Position numbers and translations under genes: made by a program. The notes below the pieces were generated by a model. The model saw only the letters and a program-made list of their open reading frames with translations. It had not been told where the DNA came from and ran no database searches. Positions 16,181-24,814 of a stretch of 64,000 nt of DNA are shown here, piece by piece. Numbering within the stretch: position 1 is the first letter of the stretch; each line of letters opens with the position of its first letter. The stretch is from JACQHM01 sp964535215 (GTDB lineage Bacteria > Methylomirabilota > Methylomirabilia > Methylomirabilales > JACQHM01). The stretch is from contig CAZHST010000003.1 of NCBI GenBank assembly GCA_964535215.1, forward strand, positions 1 to 64,000. The letters run 5' to 3'.

Positions 16181-16912
16181 TTACCCTACCACCTTGTACA
16201 CGATATCGTGCTCCCGGACCCGGTCCCTCACCTTCACGCCGATCAAGGTCCCTGGCCCGGCTTCCTGGACGGCCTGGTGCTCGACCTGAATCGAGTCCAC
16301 GACCTGCTGGAAGTCGGTGGTGTGCCCCTTGATGTGGATCGTGTCCCCAACCCGCAAGCTCCCATCGGTAAGCTGGATGCCCGCAACCCCGATCTTGGCA
16401 AAATACTCCGTCACCCTTCCGATCCTTTCCTCCGGCATGGTCACCTCCTTATCCGGATCTCCCCCTCTACCCGAGAGGAGATGGACATACGGCACGGAAC
16501 CCGGACGACGCTTCCGGACGTGCTCGAGGGCCGCAGGTAAGGGCCACCCTCGGTGCCAGTGGAGATAGGCCATCGCCACCAACGGGGAACGGCCCAGACC
16601 GGCATTGCAGTGAAGGTACACGGTATGGCCAGTGGCGAGGAGACCGGCCAATGTCTGCACAGCCTCGGGCAGTTTCCTCCGCTGGTCCTCGGCATCCCCA
16701 TCCCTCATGGGAACCCGCCTGACCTCGAGAGCCCAGGCCTGGTAGCAAGCGGCTAAAGCAGGCCAATTCAAGCCCTTGCTGTTGAAATCCTCCTCCGTCT
16801 GGAGGGTCAGGATGGCTGTTACCCCCCATCGGGCCTTGAGTTCTTCGATCTCTCGCGGAGTCTCGGGACAGGAGCCAACGTACAGCTCGGGAAGGATCTG
16901 ATCAAGGTTCAT
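16181..16912 (-). CDS. Dual-specificity phosphatase fused in frame to an EF-Tu domain II-like module
   Basis: 243 aa. Residues 1-158 are a cysteine phosphatase: general-acid loop DGD at 71-73 and P-loop HCNAGLGRS at 101-109. Residues 159-243 (MPEERIGRVTEYFAKIGVAG... RVGDTIHIKGHTTDF... VGVKVRDRVREHDIVYKV) match a small family usually found as a stand-alone protein of about 85 aa, resembling the beta-barrel domain II of translation factors. The codon for Met159 (16438) is preceded by AAGGAGG at ideal spacing, so the second module is probably also, or mainly, translated alone. Either a stop codon was lost between two genes or the gene makes two products. Phosphatase substrates are unknown. Confidence 0.8.
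   Translation of the reverse strand: MNLDQILPELYVGSCPETPREIEELKARWGVTAILTLQTEEDFNSKGLNWPALAACYQAWALEVRRVPMRDGDAEDQRRKLPEAVQTLAGLLATGHTVYLHCNAGLGRSPLVAMAYLHWHRGWPLPAALEHVRKRRPGSVPYVHLLSGRGGDPDKEVTMPEERIGRVTEYFAKIGVAGIQLTDGSLRVGDTIHIKGHTTDFQQVVDSIQVEHQAVQEAGPGTLIGVKVRDRVREHDIVYKVVG
16439..16450 (-). promoter_or_regulatory. Internal Shine-Dalgarno before the EF-Tu-like module
   Basis: Minus strand AAGGAGGTGACC directly before the in-frame ATG at 16438. It is among the strongest ribosome sites in the window and decides for an internal start. Confidence 0.75.
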
Positions 16913-17177
16913 CTCTGCCCACAGCCTCCCTTCTATCCCTTGAAGGGTTCCCCAACCCTTTTACTGACGACCTTACCATATCTCCTCGCCCCCACCAAGA
17001 CCTTTTACCGGTCCAGGAGCCGACGCAACCATCCGGTTCCTCCCCAATCCCAAGCCTGGTTTGAACAGGCGAAGGTCCCCCAGGAACCTTCCGAGGTCTG
17101 ACCCTGCCGATTTCGGTTGACTTCAGCTTCCCTTTGTCAGTAAGGTATGGGTGGAGCCTTAACGACAGGAGGGGAAG

Positions 17178-19922
17178 ATGTTCGAGCGAAAGCGGAGATC
17201 GTGGCAGCCGGTGGAAACGGTGGACCGGAGGGGAAGGGTCCTTTCACCCCTCATCATCGTGTTCATCCTCTTCGTCCTCCTGGCCCAGGCAGTCCCCTTC
17301 TACACCGACTGGCTCTGGTTCCAGGAGATCAAGCTCCCCTTCGTCTTCTTGAAGATCTTGAGCACGAGGCTCCTGTTGGCTGGGATCTTCGGGATCGCCT
17401 TCTTCCTTTTCCTCTACCTGAACCTCCGGCTGGCCGGGCGGACCGTCGTTGCCGATGTCCTGATCGAGCTGGAAGACCGTTTCGGCCTCCCCAGCCGCCT
17501 GATCATCGAACCGTACTTCCAACGCCTCCTCCTCCCGGGTACCCTCCTCCTGGGATTCCTCGCCGCCCTTCAAGCCGGCGCCACATGGGAAGAGTACCTC
17601 CGCTTTGCCTACGGCGGCTCTTTCCAGGCTCAAGACCCTCTCTTCGGCAAGGACATCGGCTTCTACATCTTCCGTCTCCCGTTCCTCGTCTTCCTCTACC
17701 GGTTCCTCATGCTGACCTTGATCCTCACCTTGCTCCTCTCGGCCCTGGTCTATTTCCTGTTCCGGGGTATTCAGATCGGCACCCGGGGCCCTGTCTTCGC
17801 CCCCCGGGCGAAGGCCCATCTCTTGATCCTTGGGGCCCTGATCCTCCTCCTCAAGGCCTTTGGATACCACCTGGACACTTATGACCTCCTCTACTCGCCG
17901 ACGGGGGTGGTCTTTGGAGCCGGCTACGCCGATATCCATGCCAACCTCCCGGTCCTCCGGGCCTTGACCGCCCTTGCCGTTTTGGTGGCTGCCCTCTGTC
18001 TGATCCAGATCTTCAGGCACGACTTCCGGCTGGTCCTCTTGGGCCTCGCGGCCTTGATCGCGGTCGCCTTTCTTGGCCTCGGCCTCTACCCCACCCTCTT
18101 GCAGCGACTCCGGGTGGCGCCCAACGAGATCGTCGCCGAGCGGCCTTACATCCTCCACAACATCCGGTTGACCCGCCAGGCCTATGCCCTGAACCGGATC
18201 GAGGAGCAGGAATTCCCGGCTGAGGAGAACCTGACGATGCAAGACCTGAGGCGAAATGACCTGACCATCGAGAACATCCGCCTCTGGGACCACCGGCCCC
18301 TCCTCAGAACCTACGCCCAGCTCCAGGAGATCCGGACCTACTACAAGTTTACCGATGTGGATATCGACCGTTACATGATCAACGGGGAGTACCAGCAGGT
18401 GATGCTGTCGCCCCGGGAGCTTTCCTACCAGCACATCCCAGGCGGCCAAACCTGGATCAACCAGCACCTGATCTACACCCACGGCTACGGTGTCGTGATG
18501 GCCCCCGTGAACCGGGTGACAAGAGAGGGTCTCCCGGAGCTGTTCGTCAAGGACATCCCTCCCGTCTCAAGGGTAAACATCCTGGTGAAGCGGCCGGAGA
18601 TCTACTACGGCGAATTGACCGACGGGTACGTCCTGGTGAAGACGAAACAGCAAGAGCTGGATTATCCATCCGGGGATACAAACGTGTATACAACCTACGC
18701 GGGGGAGGGGGGGGTCTCCATCGGCTCCTTCTTCAGAAGGCTCCTCTTCGCCCTCCGCTTCGGGAACGTCAACCTGATCCTGAACCGGGACATCACCCAG
18801 GAGAGCCGGATTGCCTATTACCGAAAGGTTGAGGAGCGGGTCAAGCGGGCCTTTCCCCTGCTCCGTTACGACCGGGACCCGTACCTTATCATCAGCCGGG
18901 ATGGGCGGCTCTTCTGGATCGTTGACGCCTACACGACCTCTGACCGCTACCCCTACTCCCAACCGATCAGGGGGGTGGGAAACTACATCCGGAATTCGGT
19001 CAAGGTGGTGGTGGATGCCTACAACGGGAGCCTCGCCTTCTACCTGGCCGATCCTGAGGATCCGATCATTCAGGCCTACGCCCGGGCCTTCCCAGGTCTC
19101 TTGAAGCCTCTGGAGGAGATGCCCGAGGACCTTCAGACTCATATCCGCTATCCTGTTGATCTCTTCACCATCCAGGCCAGGATGTTTGCGATCTACCACA
19201 TGAGGGATCCCCAGGTCTTCTACAACAAGGAGGACCTGTGGAGCATCCCGACACGGACGGAGGGTGGACGGGAGGCGGAGATGGAACCCTACTACATGAT
19301 CATGAAGCTCCCCGGTGAGGAGAAGGAAGAGTTCATCCTCCTGATCCCCTTCACCCCCACAAGAAGGGATAACATGATCGCCTGGATGGCCGCCCGGTCT
19401 GACCGTCCAAACTACGGGAAGCTCATCGTCTACACCTTTCCCAAGGCAAAGCTTATCTACGGTCCCAAGCAGATCGACGCCAGGATTGACCAGGACGCCT
19501 TCATCTCCCAGCAACTCACCCTCTGGCAGCAGGCAGGCTCCCAGGTCATCCGGGGGAACCTCCTCGCCATCCCTGTAGAAAAGTCCCTGATCTACGTCCA
19601 GCCCCTCTACCTCGCTGCCACCGAGGGCTCCCTCCCCGAGCTGAAGAGGGTCATCGTCGCCTTCGGGAACACCATCGCGATGGAAGAGACCCTGGAAGGG
19701 GCCCTCCAACGGATCTTCGGCAGGAGGCCCCCTCGGGAGGCCACGGCCAGGGCTGAAGCGTCCCGACCGACCGAGGACTTGAAGGGGCTGGCCGATCGGG
19801 CCTGGCAACACTACCGCCGGGCTCAGGAGCTGCTCCGACAAGGGGACTTCGCCGGATACGGGGATGAGCAGAAGCAGCTAGAGGAGGTCTTGAGAACCCT
19901 CCGGGAGCGGGTGGGGCGCTAA
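17178..19922 (+). CDS. UPF0182 family large membrane protein
   Basis: 914 aa, normal for this family (COG1615). The ATG has GGAGGGG upstream. Seven or so hydrophobic segments occupy residues about 20-330 (LIIVFILFVLLAQAVPFYTDWLWFQE is characteristic), followed by a large extracytoplasmic region with family motifs such as RPYILHNIRLTRQAY, LWDHRPLL, YQHIPGGQTWINQHLIYTHGYG, and DPYLIISRDGRLFWIVDAYTTSDRYPYS. The C-terminal about 70 aa are a helical Gln/Glu-rich tail. Function is unknown across the family. It is followed after 15 bp by the PilZ gene, so the two may form an operon. Confidence 0.92.
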   Translation: MFERKRRSWQPVETVDRRGRVLSPLIIVFILFVLLAQAVPFYTDWLWFQEIKLPFVFLKILSTRLLLAGIFGIAFFLFLYLNLRLAGRTVVADVLIELEDRFGLPSRLIIEPYFQRLLLPGTLLLGFLAALQAGATWEEYLRFAYGGSFQAQDPLFGKDIGFYIFRLPFLVFLYRFLMLTLILTLLLSALVYFLFRGIQIGTRGPVFAPRAKAHLLILGALILLLKAFGYHLDTYDLLYSPTGVVFGAGYADIHANLPVLRALTALAVLVAALCLIQIFRHDFRLVLLGLAALIAVAFLGLGLYPTLLQRLRVAPNEIVAERPYILHNIRLTRQAYALNRIEEQEFPAEENLTMQDLRRNDLTIENIRLWDHRPLLRTYAQLQEIRTYYKFTDVDIDRYMINGEYQQVMLSPRELSYQHIPGGQTWINQHLIYTHGYGVVMAPVNRVTREGLPELFVKDIPPVSRVNILVKRPEIYYGELTDGYVLVKTKQQELDYPSGDTNVYTTYAGEGGVSIGSFFRRLLFALRFGNVNLILNRDITQESRIAYYRKVEERVKRAFPLLRYDRDPYLIISRDGRLFWIVDAYTTSDRYPYSQPIRGVGNYIRNSVKVVVDAYNGSLAFYLADPEDPIIQAYARAFPGLLKPLEEMPEDLQTHIRYPVDLFTIQARMFAIYHMRDPQVFYNKEDLWSIPTRTEGGREAEMEPYYMIMKLPGEEKEEFILLIPFTPTRRDNMIAWMAARSDRPNYGKLIVYTFPKAKLIYGPKQIDARIDQDAFISQQLTLWQQAGSQVIRGNLLAIPVEKSLIYVQPLYLAATEGSLPELKRVIVAFGNTIAMEETLEGALQRIFGRRPPREATARAEASRPTEDLKGLADRAWQHYRRAQELLRQGDFAGYGDEQKQLEEVLRTLRERVGR

Positions 19923-19937
19923 CGGAAGGAGAATAAG

Positions 19938-20642
19938 GTGGAAACGCTCCCGAGGAGGCATGCCCGTTTAGAGGTCGAACTCTTCGTCATCGCCAAGGCG
20001 ATCTCCCCGGCTGATCCGTCCCGGAAACCGTGCCCCCAGATCGGGACGGCCAAAAACGCCAGCGAAGGGGGGCTCCTTCTCGAGCTTTCCGAGGCCTTCC
20101 CCGTCTCCACCCACCTGGACCTCCTCATTGATCTCGGCCACCGGGCCATCAGGGCGGATGGAGAAGTGGTCTGGATGAAACCGGTGGAGGGAGGGCGGTC
20201 TTTCCACCATGGCGTCCACCTCCTAAGGCTCGACGCCGAAGATGGGCAAGCCTGGTTCGCATTCCTCACCAAGCTTGAACGATCCCCCAAACGCACCCGG
20301 GCCCGCCTCTCAGCGGAGGTCCCCGTCATCTGCCGCCTCCACGGGACCCCGTCCAAGGCCCTGGAGGGGAGGACCTTGAACATCAGCGAAGGGGGAACAA
20401 TGGTGAAACTTCCGGAGGCCCTTCCCCTCACCTCAGCCGTCACCCTGACGTTCCAAACGTTGAAGGGGCCGATGATGATTGGCGGCAGGGTCATCTGGGT
20501 GGCACCGGGTGGGGCGCCCGAAGAAGGGATCGCCCACGGCTTCTGCTTCACCGGCCCGGCCAATGAACAGGGCTTCCTCCTGGACCTGCTGATCACCTCG
20601 TTCCTCACCCAGGCCGAGCAGGAAGGGAGGAGCCGGATGTAA
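19938..20642 (+). CDS. Tandem PilZ-domain protein (c-di-GMP receptor)
   Basis: 234 aa with two PilZ domains. The first has RRHARLEVEL near residue 6 and NASEGG near 40; the second has KRTRARLSAEV near 115 and NISEGG near 148. These are the RxxxR and (D/N)xSxxG motifs that hold c-di-GMP. Each domain ends in an IxxxGEVVWM or GGRVIWV strand. No output domain is attached, so it probably acts by binding a partner, possibly the UPF0182 protein encoded just upstream. Duplication of one PilZ unit is apparent. Confidence 0.88.
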   Translation: METLPRRHARLEVELFVIAKAISPADPSRKPCPQIGTAKNASEGGLLLELSEAFPVSTHLDLLIDLGHRAIRADGEVVWMKPVEGGRSFHHGVHLLRLDAEDGQAWFAFLTKLERSPKRTRARLSAEVPVICRLHGTPSKALEGRTLNISEGGTMVKLPEALPLTSAVTLTFQTLKGPMMIGGRVIWVAPGGAPEEGIAHGFCFTGPANEQGFLLDLLITSFLTQAEQEGRSRM

Positions 20643-20650
20643 CCCCGCCC

Positions 20651-21061
20651 CTACGAGCCCATGATCCATTCTTCACCCCCCTCCCACACCTCTTTCTTCC
20701 AGATAGGCACAACCTCTTTCACCCGCTCGATGCCGTAGGCGCAGGCCTCCAACGCCTCTTTCCGATGGGGGGCCGAGACGGCTACGATGACGCTCGCCTC
20801 CCCAATCTGAAGCCGCCCCATCCGGTGGGCGATGGCGACTTCCTCGACGGGCCACCGGGCCTTGATGGCCTCGGCGATTTCCCGCATCTTTGCCTCGGCC
20901 ATCTCCTTATAGGCCTCATACTCCAGATAAAGGACGTTTCGCCCCCGGCTCGGCCCTCGCACGATCCCCACAAAAAAGGCCGCCGCTCCACAGTTGGGGC
21001 GGGAGACAGCCTTCAAGAGGGGATCGAGGGAAAGGGGAGCCTCCGTCACCTCGATGAACAT
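20651..21061 (-). CDS. moaE: Molybdopterin synthase catalytic subunit
   Basis: 136 aa. MoaE takes sulfur from MoaD thiocarboxylate to turn cPMP into molybdopterin. Family motifs: GAAAFFVGIVR near 25-35, LYLEYEAYKEMAE, IAHRMGRLQIGEASVIVAVSAPHRKEALEAC, and the active-site lysine region VPIWKKEVWEGG near the C-terminus. GGAGG precedes the ATG and the gene starts 6 bp after moaD, so the two synthase subunits are co-expressed. mogA/moaB lies apart at 33711. Confidence 0.95.
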   Translation of the reverse strand: MFIEVTEAPLSLDPLLKAVSRPNCGAAAFFVGIVRGPSRGRNVLYLEYEAYKEMAEAKMREIAEAIKARWPVEEVAIAHRMGRLQIGEASVIVAVSAPHRKEALEACAYGIERVKEVVPIWKKEVWEGGEEWIMGS

Positions 21062-21067
21062 GCTGCT

Positions 21068-21313
21068 CTAGCCTCCACTCACGGGCGGGATGAGGGCGAT
21101 CTCATCCCCTGGCGAGAGCGCCCGGTCCCGTGCCGCGTACTCCCGGTTGATGGCAAGGAGGAGGAAAGGGGCTAACTCCTGAAGCTTAGGGAACTTCCCG
21201 ACGAGCTTCTGGAAAAGGTCGGCGGCCGTAGCCCCCTCTTCGAGATCCACGACAAGCTCCCCTTGCCCGGCCGCATCCTTTGCCGCCGCAAACAACTTGA
21301 CGGTGACCTTCAT
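21068..21313 (-). CDS. moaD: Molybdopterin synthase sulfur carrier subunit
   Basis: 81 aa, ubiquitin-like. It ends in the required Gly-Gly (IPPVSGG), which is adenylated and thiocarboxylated. The start MKVTVKLFAAAKDAAG and the segment LSPGDEIALIPPV are typical. It is the first gene of the moaDE pair, behind a promoter and a palindrome (21405-21454). Confidence 0.95.
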   Translation of the reverse strand: MKVTVKLFAAAKDAAGQGELVVDLEEGATAADLFQKLVGKFPKLQELAPFLLLAINREYAARDRALSPGDEIALIPPVSGG

Positions 21314-21404
21314 GGGACCCTCTCAGTCGTTGACAGGACCTGACAATCGTCACGACTCTTTTCTTTTAAAATCAATAACTTATCATGATTTAGCTGTGAA
21401 AACA

Positions 21405-21433
21405 CTGTAACATATCTGCATGGGCCCTGTCAA
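21405..21433 (-). promoter_or_regulatory. Putative promoter of moaDE
   Basis: Minus strand TTGACA (21433-21428), 17-bp spacer, TTACAG (21410-21405). The -35 is perfect, the -10 weak, which fits an activated promoter. Confidence 0.45.
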
Positions 21434-21438
21434 TCATA

Positions 21439-21454
21439 GGTGTTTTCAAACACC
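21439..21454. promoter_or_regulatory. Perfect palindrome upstream of moaDE -35
   Basis: GGTGTTT-TC-AAACACC, two perfect 7-bp arms, about 5 bp upstream of the moaDE -35 box and about 100 bp before the divergent gene. No T-run follows on either strand, so an operator is more likely than a terminator. Confidence 0.5.
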
Positions 21455-21549
21455 GGCCAAAGTTTCCCCTTGACCTTGCCTCATACCTATGTTACTAAAA
21501 AGTAAACCCTACCCTTTTGAGAAGGGTGGCGAAGGAGCCCCGTAGACGG

Positions 21550-23250
21550 ATGCTCATCAAGATCCTGGCCAGCTCGAAAAAGGAGAAGGGACGGTTCCTG
21601 GAACAACTCACAAAGCTTCTCCTCGATGAGCTTGGCTACTTTGATTTCCGCCTACGCCCCCACCCGTCTGGAACCGACTTAGAGCTGACGGCAAAACACA
21701 AGGTCACCCTAACCCCCCTCTATTGCCGTGTCACCATCTCTCCCCGGGCAGTGGGGGTTGAATCCCTCAAGCGGATCTTCGCCCGTTATCGGCTGGAGCG
21801 GACCAAGACGAAGAAGCTTGCCGGCCTCTTCCTCTCCTTCGCGGGATTTCACCGGACGGCCAGAGAATGGTACAACCGCCTGGGGGTGGAGGCAAGGGGC
21901 AACTTCCACCTTTTCGGTGAAGAGAAGGCCTACGCTTTAGCCAGACGGTTGAAGCTGGTTGGATCCCTGGACGCGGTTGAGGCCGCCGTCCATGCCCGGA
22001 TCCAGGCCCGCCTTGGCACCCGTTATCTTGCCGCCCTTGACGGCCGCTTTTACTGGGTCCAGCTCATCCACCTTGGAACCAAAACCACCGGTTTCTCCGT
22101 CCTGGACGCTTTTGGTGAACCCGTCTCCGCTCACCTGGCAAGGGAGATCAGGAAGCTTGACGCCACCCTTCAGGGGAAGCGGTTCATTGACCTAGCCGCC
22201 CGGGAGAAGGTCCTTCTAAGCCTCACGGACAACGATCCCAAAGACGTGGAGACCCTGGCCAAAGAGACCAAGGAGCCCCTGACGACATTGAGAACGGTCA
22301 TACCTACCCTTATCCAGGAGAGGCTGCTTACCGTCCAGGCGGGGACTCCCCCCCGGTGGCGCCATGATAAATACTCCCTCCGACAGGACTTCGAGGTTTT
22401 CCTGATCCTGGCCCGCCAGCTCCTGGAAGGACCCCACCGGTTCAGGTTCTTGAACTCCCGGTTCGCCACTCAGGCCCTCTCCTCCGGGCTCGTCCCTTAC
22501 CTCGAACAGCGATTCCATCTGAAACCTTCCGAGCAAGAACAGACCGGGCTCCCCCACCTCCTCGCCCTTTCCCCTTCGGCTTTAGCGTTCAGCCTCTTCA
22601 GCCCAAACGAGGCCTATCTCCAAACATGGCGGGATCTGGAGACAAAACCCTTACCCCCCGTTGAACGGGAGCGGTGGCGGGCTTTCTACCAAGCCCGCCT
22701 CTACGGGGACCTCCTGCTCCGGTTTCTCCAGGATGCTCAGCATCCCCACTTTGGCGAGCTTTTGGCTGGCCGAGGGATCAAGATCTGCCTTCTCCGGACA
22801 CAGGCCAAGGCCGCCACCTCCCACGCCCTCTTTTTCTCCCTCCATTCGGAACCTTCCCCCCTTGAGACCCTGAAACGTGGACCGCACCTTCCCCCTCCTG
22901 ATCCTGAGGTCATGCTTGAGTACGGGATGGCCCTGCTTCATATGCAGGAATACCCCTACGCCCTGGAGCTGATCGAAACGGCGCTGAAGGAGCTGAAGGA
23001 TCCGGCAAAGCTGGCGATGGCCTGGAACGGGAAGGGGATCTGTCTCCTCTCCCAGAAGCGCTACGCCGAGGCCATCCACTGCTTTAACGAATCCCTCCGG
23101 TATGACAACAATGCTCCATCGGTCTGGCTCCACAAGGCAATCTGCCTGAAAGGGCTCGGGGACTCCCAAGGGGCCCTCCGCTGCTGCCGTCGGGCGCTGG
23201 AGATTGATCCCACCCACAAAGAAGCCAAAGAGTTCCTGGAAACCTTCTAA
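21550..23250 (+). CDS. Nuclease-like (Mrr-type) N-domain with winged helix and C-terminal TPR repeats
   Basis: About 566 aa from the ATG at 21550 (AAGGAG 12 bases upstream); a TTG at 21517 is also open. Residues about 10-110 resemble a PD-(D/E)xK fold: GRFLEQLTKLLLDELGYFDF, then GTDLELTAK and LYCRV where an ExK or QxK would be expected, so catalysis may be lost. The centre (FIDLAAREKVLLSLTDNDPKDVETLAKET in parts) looks like a winged helix. Residues about 440-566 hold three TPR units (AMAWNGKGICLLSQKRYAEA, APSVWLHKAICLKGLGDSQG). I do not recognise this domain order; a DNA-linked signalling or defence role is conjecture. Confidence 0.7.
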   Translation: MLIKILASSKKEKGRFLEQLTKLLLDELGYFDFRLRPHPSGTDLELTAKHKVTLTPLYCRVTISPRAVGVESLKRIFARYRLERTKTKKLAGLFLSFAGFHRTAREWYNRLGVEARGNFHLFGEEKAYALARRLKLVGSLDAVEAAVHARIQARLGTRYLAALDGRFYWVQLIHLGTKTTGFSVLDAFGEPVSAHLAREIRKLDATLQGKRFIDLAAREKVLLSLTDNDPKDVETLAKETKEPLTTLRTVIPTLIQERLLTVQAGTPPRWRHDKYSLRQDFEVFLILARQLLEGPHRFRFLNSRFATQALSSGLVPYLEQRFHLKPSEQEQTGLPHLLALSPSALAFSLFSPNEAYLQTWRDLETKPLPPVERERWRAFYQARLYGDLLLRFLQDAQHPHFGELLAGRGIKICLLRTQAKAATSHALFFSLHSEPSPLETLKRGPHLPPPDPEVMLEYGMALLHMQEYPYALELIETALKELKDPAKLAMAWNGKGICLLSQKRYAEAIHCFNESLRYDNNAPSVWLHKAICLKGLGDSQGALRCCRRALEIDPTHKEAKEFLETF

Positions 23251-23273
23251 ACGGCTTGCTCCCCCTCCAGGCT

Positions 23274-24440
23274 TTAGGCCCCGCCCCAGAGGGAGAAGGC
23301 CGTGAAGCCAAGGAGGATGAACCCCGCTGCCAGGAGGAAGATCGCCGGAAATCCCAGAAAATGGGCAACCACGCCGAAGGCCAAGCTTCCAAAGGCACTC
23401 CCACAGAGGACAGCGGCACTGAAGGCCCCCAGTACCCTCCCCCTCCCTCTGTCCCCTGCCAGATCCACGACCAACGCACTTAACGCCGGATACAGAAACC
23501 CGTGGGCCCCACCGATCAGGAGGCCAATCACCCATAAGGCGAACCAGGGGCGGGGATAGGAAAGCCAGAGGCTTCCCAAGGCCTGCAAGATCAGGCCAGG
23601 GAGGATCACCCTCCTTCGCCCGAACCGATCCGAGAGCCTCCCGCCAAAGAACCTGACCCCGATCGCTGCCAGGGTATAGAAGATGTAGAAGGGACCGATC
23701 CGGCCCAGGGCAAGGGCCTTGGCGTAAGGGGGGAGGAAGACGAACACCGTCCCCAATCCTACGCCAAAGCTGAAGGAGACCAGGATAGGGACCAGGAGAC
23801 GCCTTCGGCTGAAGAACCGATCCCCTACGAGCTCCGGAATGAGCGCCCGAGACCCTTCTGGATCCCTGAGGGAGAGGGACACCCCTAAAGCAACAGCAGC
23901 CAGGGTGGCGGTGACGAAAAAGAATGGCCGGTACCCGAAGGCCTCGATGATCAACTCCCCCGTCGCCGGAGCAAGGGCGATGGTCACCAGCCCCGAGATC
24001 CCAAACACGCCCATCGCCTCCGCCCTCCGCCCCGGAGGGGCGAGTTCGGCGATGAAGGCGAAGTTGGCGATGAAGAAGGCCGAATACCCAAAACCCTGGA
24101 GGAACCGGAGGAAGAGGAAGTGGGCACCGAGATGCTTGGAGAAGCCGAAGGCCAAGGAGGTGACAAGGGCCGAGGCTGCCCCGATGACCATGAACCACCG
24201 GCGCCCAAGCCGGTCAATGGCCACCCCCGCCAAAGGCTGCACGAGGATAGCCGCCACTTGGTACATCCCCATAATTCCACCGATCTGGGCCTCCGTGCCT
24301 CCCAAGTCTCTAATGTAAAGGGGGAGGAGGTTGAAGGCGTTGACATTGGAAAAGAACAGAAAATTGGCGAAGGAGGCGACCAAGAAATCCCTGGTGTAGA
24401 GTCCGGGTTTGCCTCCTGTATTTTGGGCTTGCCTTATCAT
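23274..24440 (-). CDS. MFS transporter
   Basis: 388 aa with 12 predicted membrane segments. The loop 2-3 signature appears as GVAIDRLGRRWFMVIG and its half-repeat as GGRLSDRFGRRRVILPG, so the two six-helix halves are clear. FLQGFGYSAFFIANFAFIAELAPPGRRAEAMG is the conserved helix 4-5 stretch. Substrate is unknown; the sequence resembles generic drug/sugar efflux MFS proteins. It converges with the TPR gene, with only 23 bp between stops. Confidence 0.85.
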   Translation of the reverse strand: MIRQAQNTGGKPGLYTRDFLVASFANFLFFSNVNAFNLLPLYIRDLGGTEAQIGGIMGMYQVAAILVQPLAGVAIDRLGRRWFMVIGAASALVTSLAFGFSKHLGAHFLFLRFLQGFGYSAFFIANFAFIAELAPPGRRAEAMGVFGISGLVTIALAPATGELIIEAFGYRPFFFVTATLAAVALGVSLSLRDPEGSRALIPELVGDRFFSRRRLLVPILVSFSFGVGLGTVFVFLPPYAKALALGRIGPFYIFYTLAAIGVRFFGGRLSDRFGRRRVILPGLILQALGSLWLSYPRPWFALWVIGLLIGGAHGFLYPALSALVVDLAGDRGRGRVLGAFSAAVLCGSAFGSLAFGVVAHFLGFPAIFLLAAGFILLGFTAFSLWGGA

Positions 24441-24577
24441 GGCCGGATAGTATATTTAGGGTAAGCGTTGAGGGTTGGTGACGCTTTGGCGATAGGGAAG
24501 AAACCCCGGGCGGGAACGGGAAGGGAGAGGGACAAGGGACATTAGGCAGGAGACCCCTGGTAAGGAGGTGATGGGTG

Positions 24578-24814
24578 ATGGCGGCGACAGCCTATGTGCT
24601 GATAGAGGCGGCGGCGGACAAGACCAAGAATGTCCTGGGGAAACTTTCGAAGGTCAAGGGGGTGAAATCGTTCCATGCCGTCACCGGACCCTACGATGTC
24701 ATTGCCGTGATCGAGGCGGAGGACGTCAAGGCCCTGGGGGAGGTCGTCCTCTCGAAGATCAGGACCATCGAGGGGGTGGTCAAGACCATAACCTGTGTAG
24801 CCGTCGAGGCCTAA
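24578..24814 (+). CDS. Stand-alone Lrp/AsnC ligand-binding (RAM) domain protein
   Basis: 78 aa; AAGGAGG lies 9 bp before the ATG (a GTG at 24575 is equivalent). The whole protein is one alpha/beta RAM domain: AYVLIEAAADKTKNVLGKL, VKSFHAVTGPYDVIAVIEAED, IRTIEGVVKTITCVAVE. The HTH of full Lrp proteins is missing. Such proteins form ring-shaped oligomers that bind amino acids or act as small effectors. Its stop overlaps the convergent pepA stop by 4 bp. Confidence 0.85.
   Translation: MAATAYVLIEAAADKTKNVLGKLSKVKGVKSFHAVTGPYDVIAVIEAEDVKALGEVVLSKIRTIEGVVKTITCVAVEA

Noticed and set aside
17244..19841. Two open frames of over 400 codons antisense to the UPF0182 gene
   Set aside because: Low-complexity Glu/Asp/Gly/Pro-rich translation typical of antisense to a membrane protein gene; the plus-strand gene is clear.
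22651..24198. 515-codon minus-strand open frame overlapping the nuclease-like/TPR and MFS genes
   Set aside because: It is antisense to one real gene and out of frame with the other; composition is unnatural and no motif is visible.
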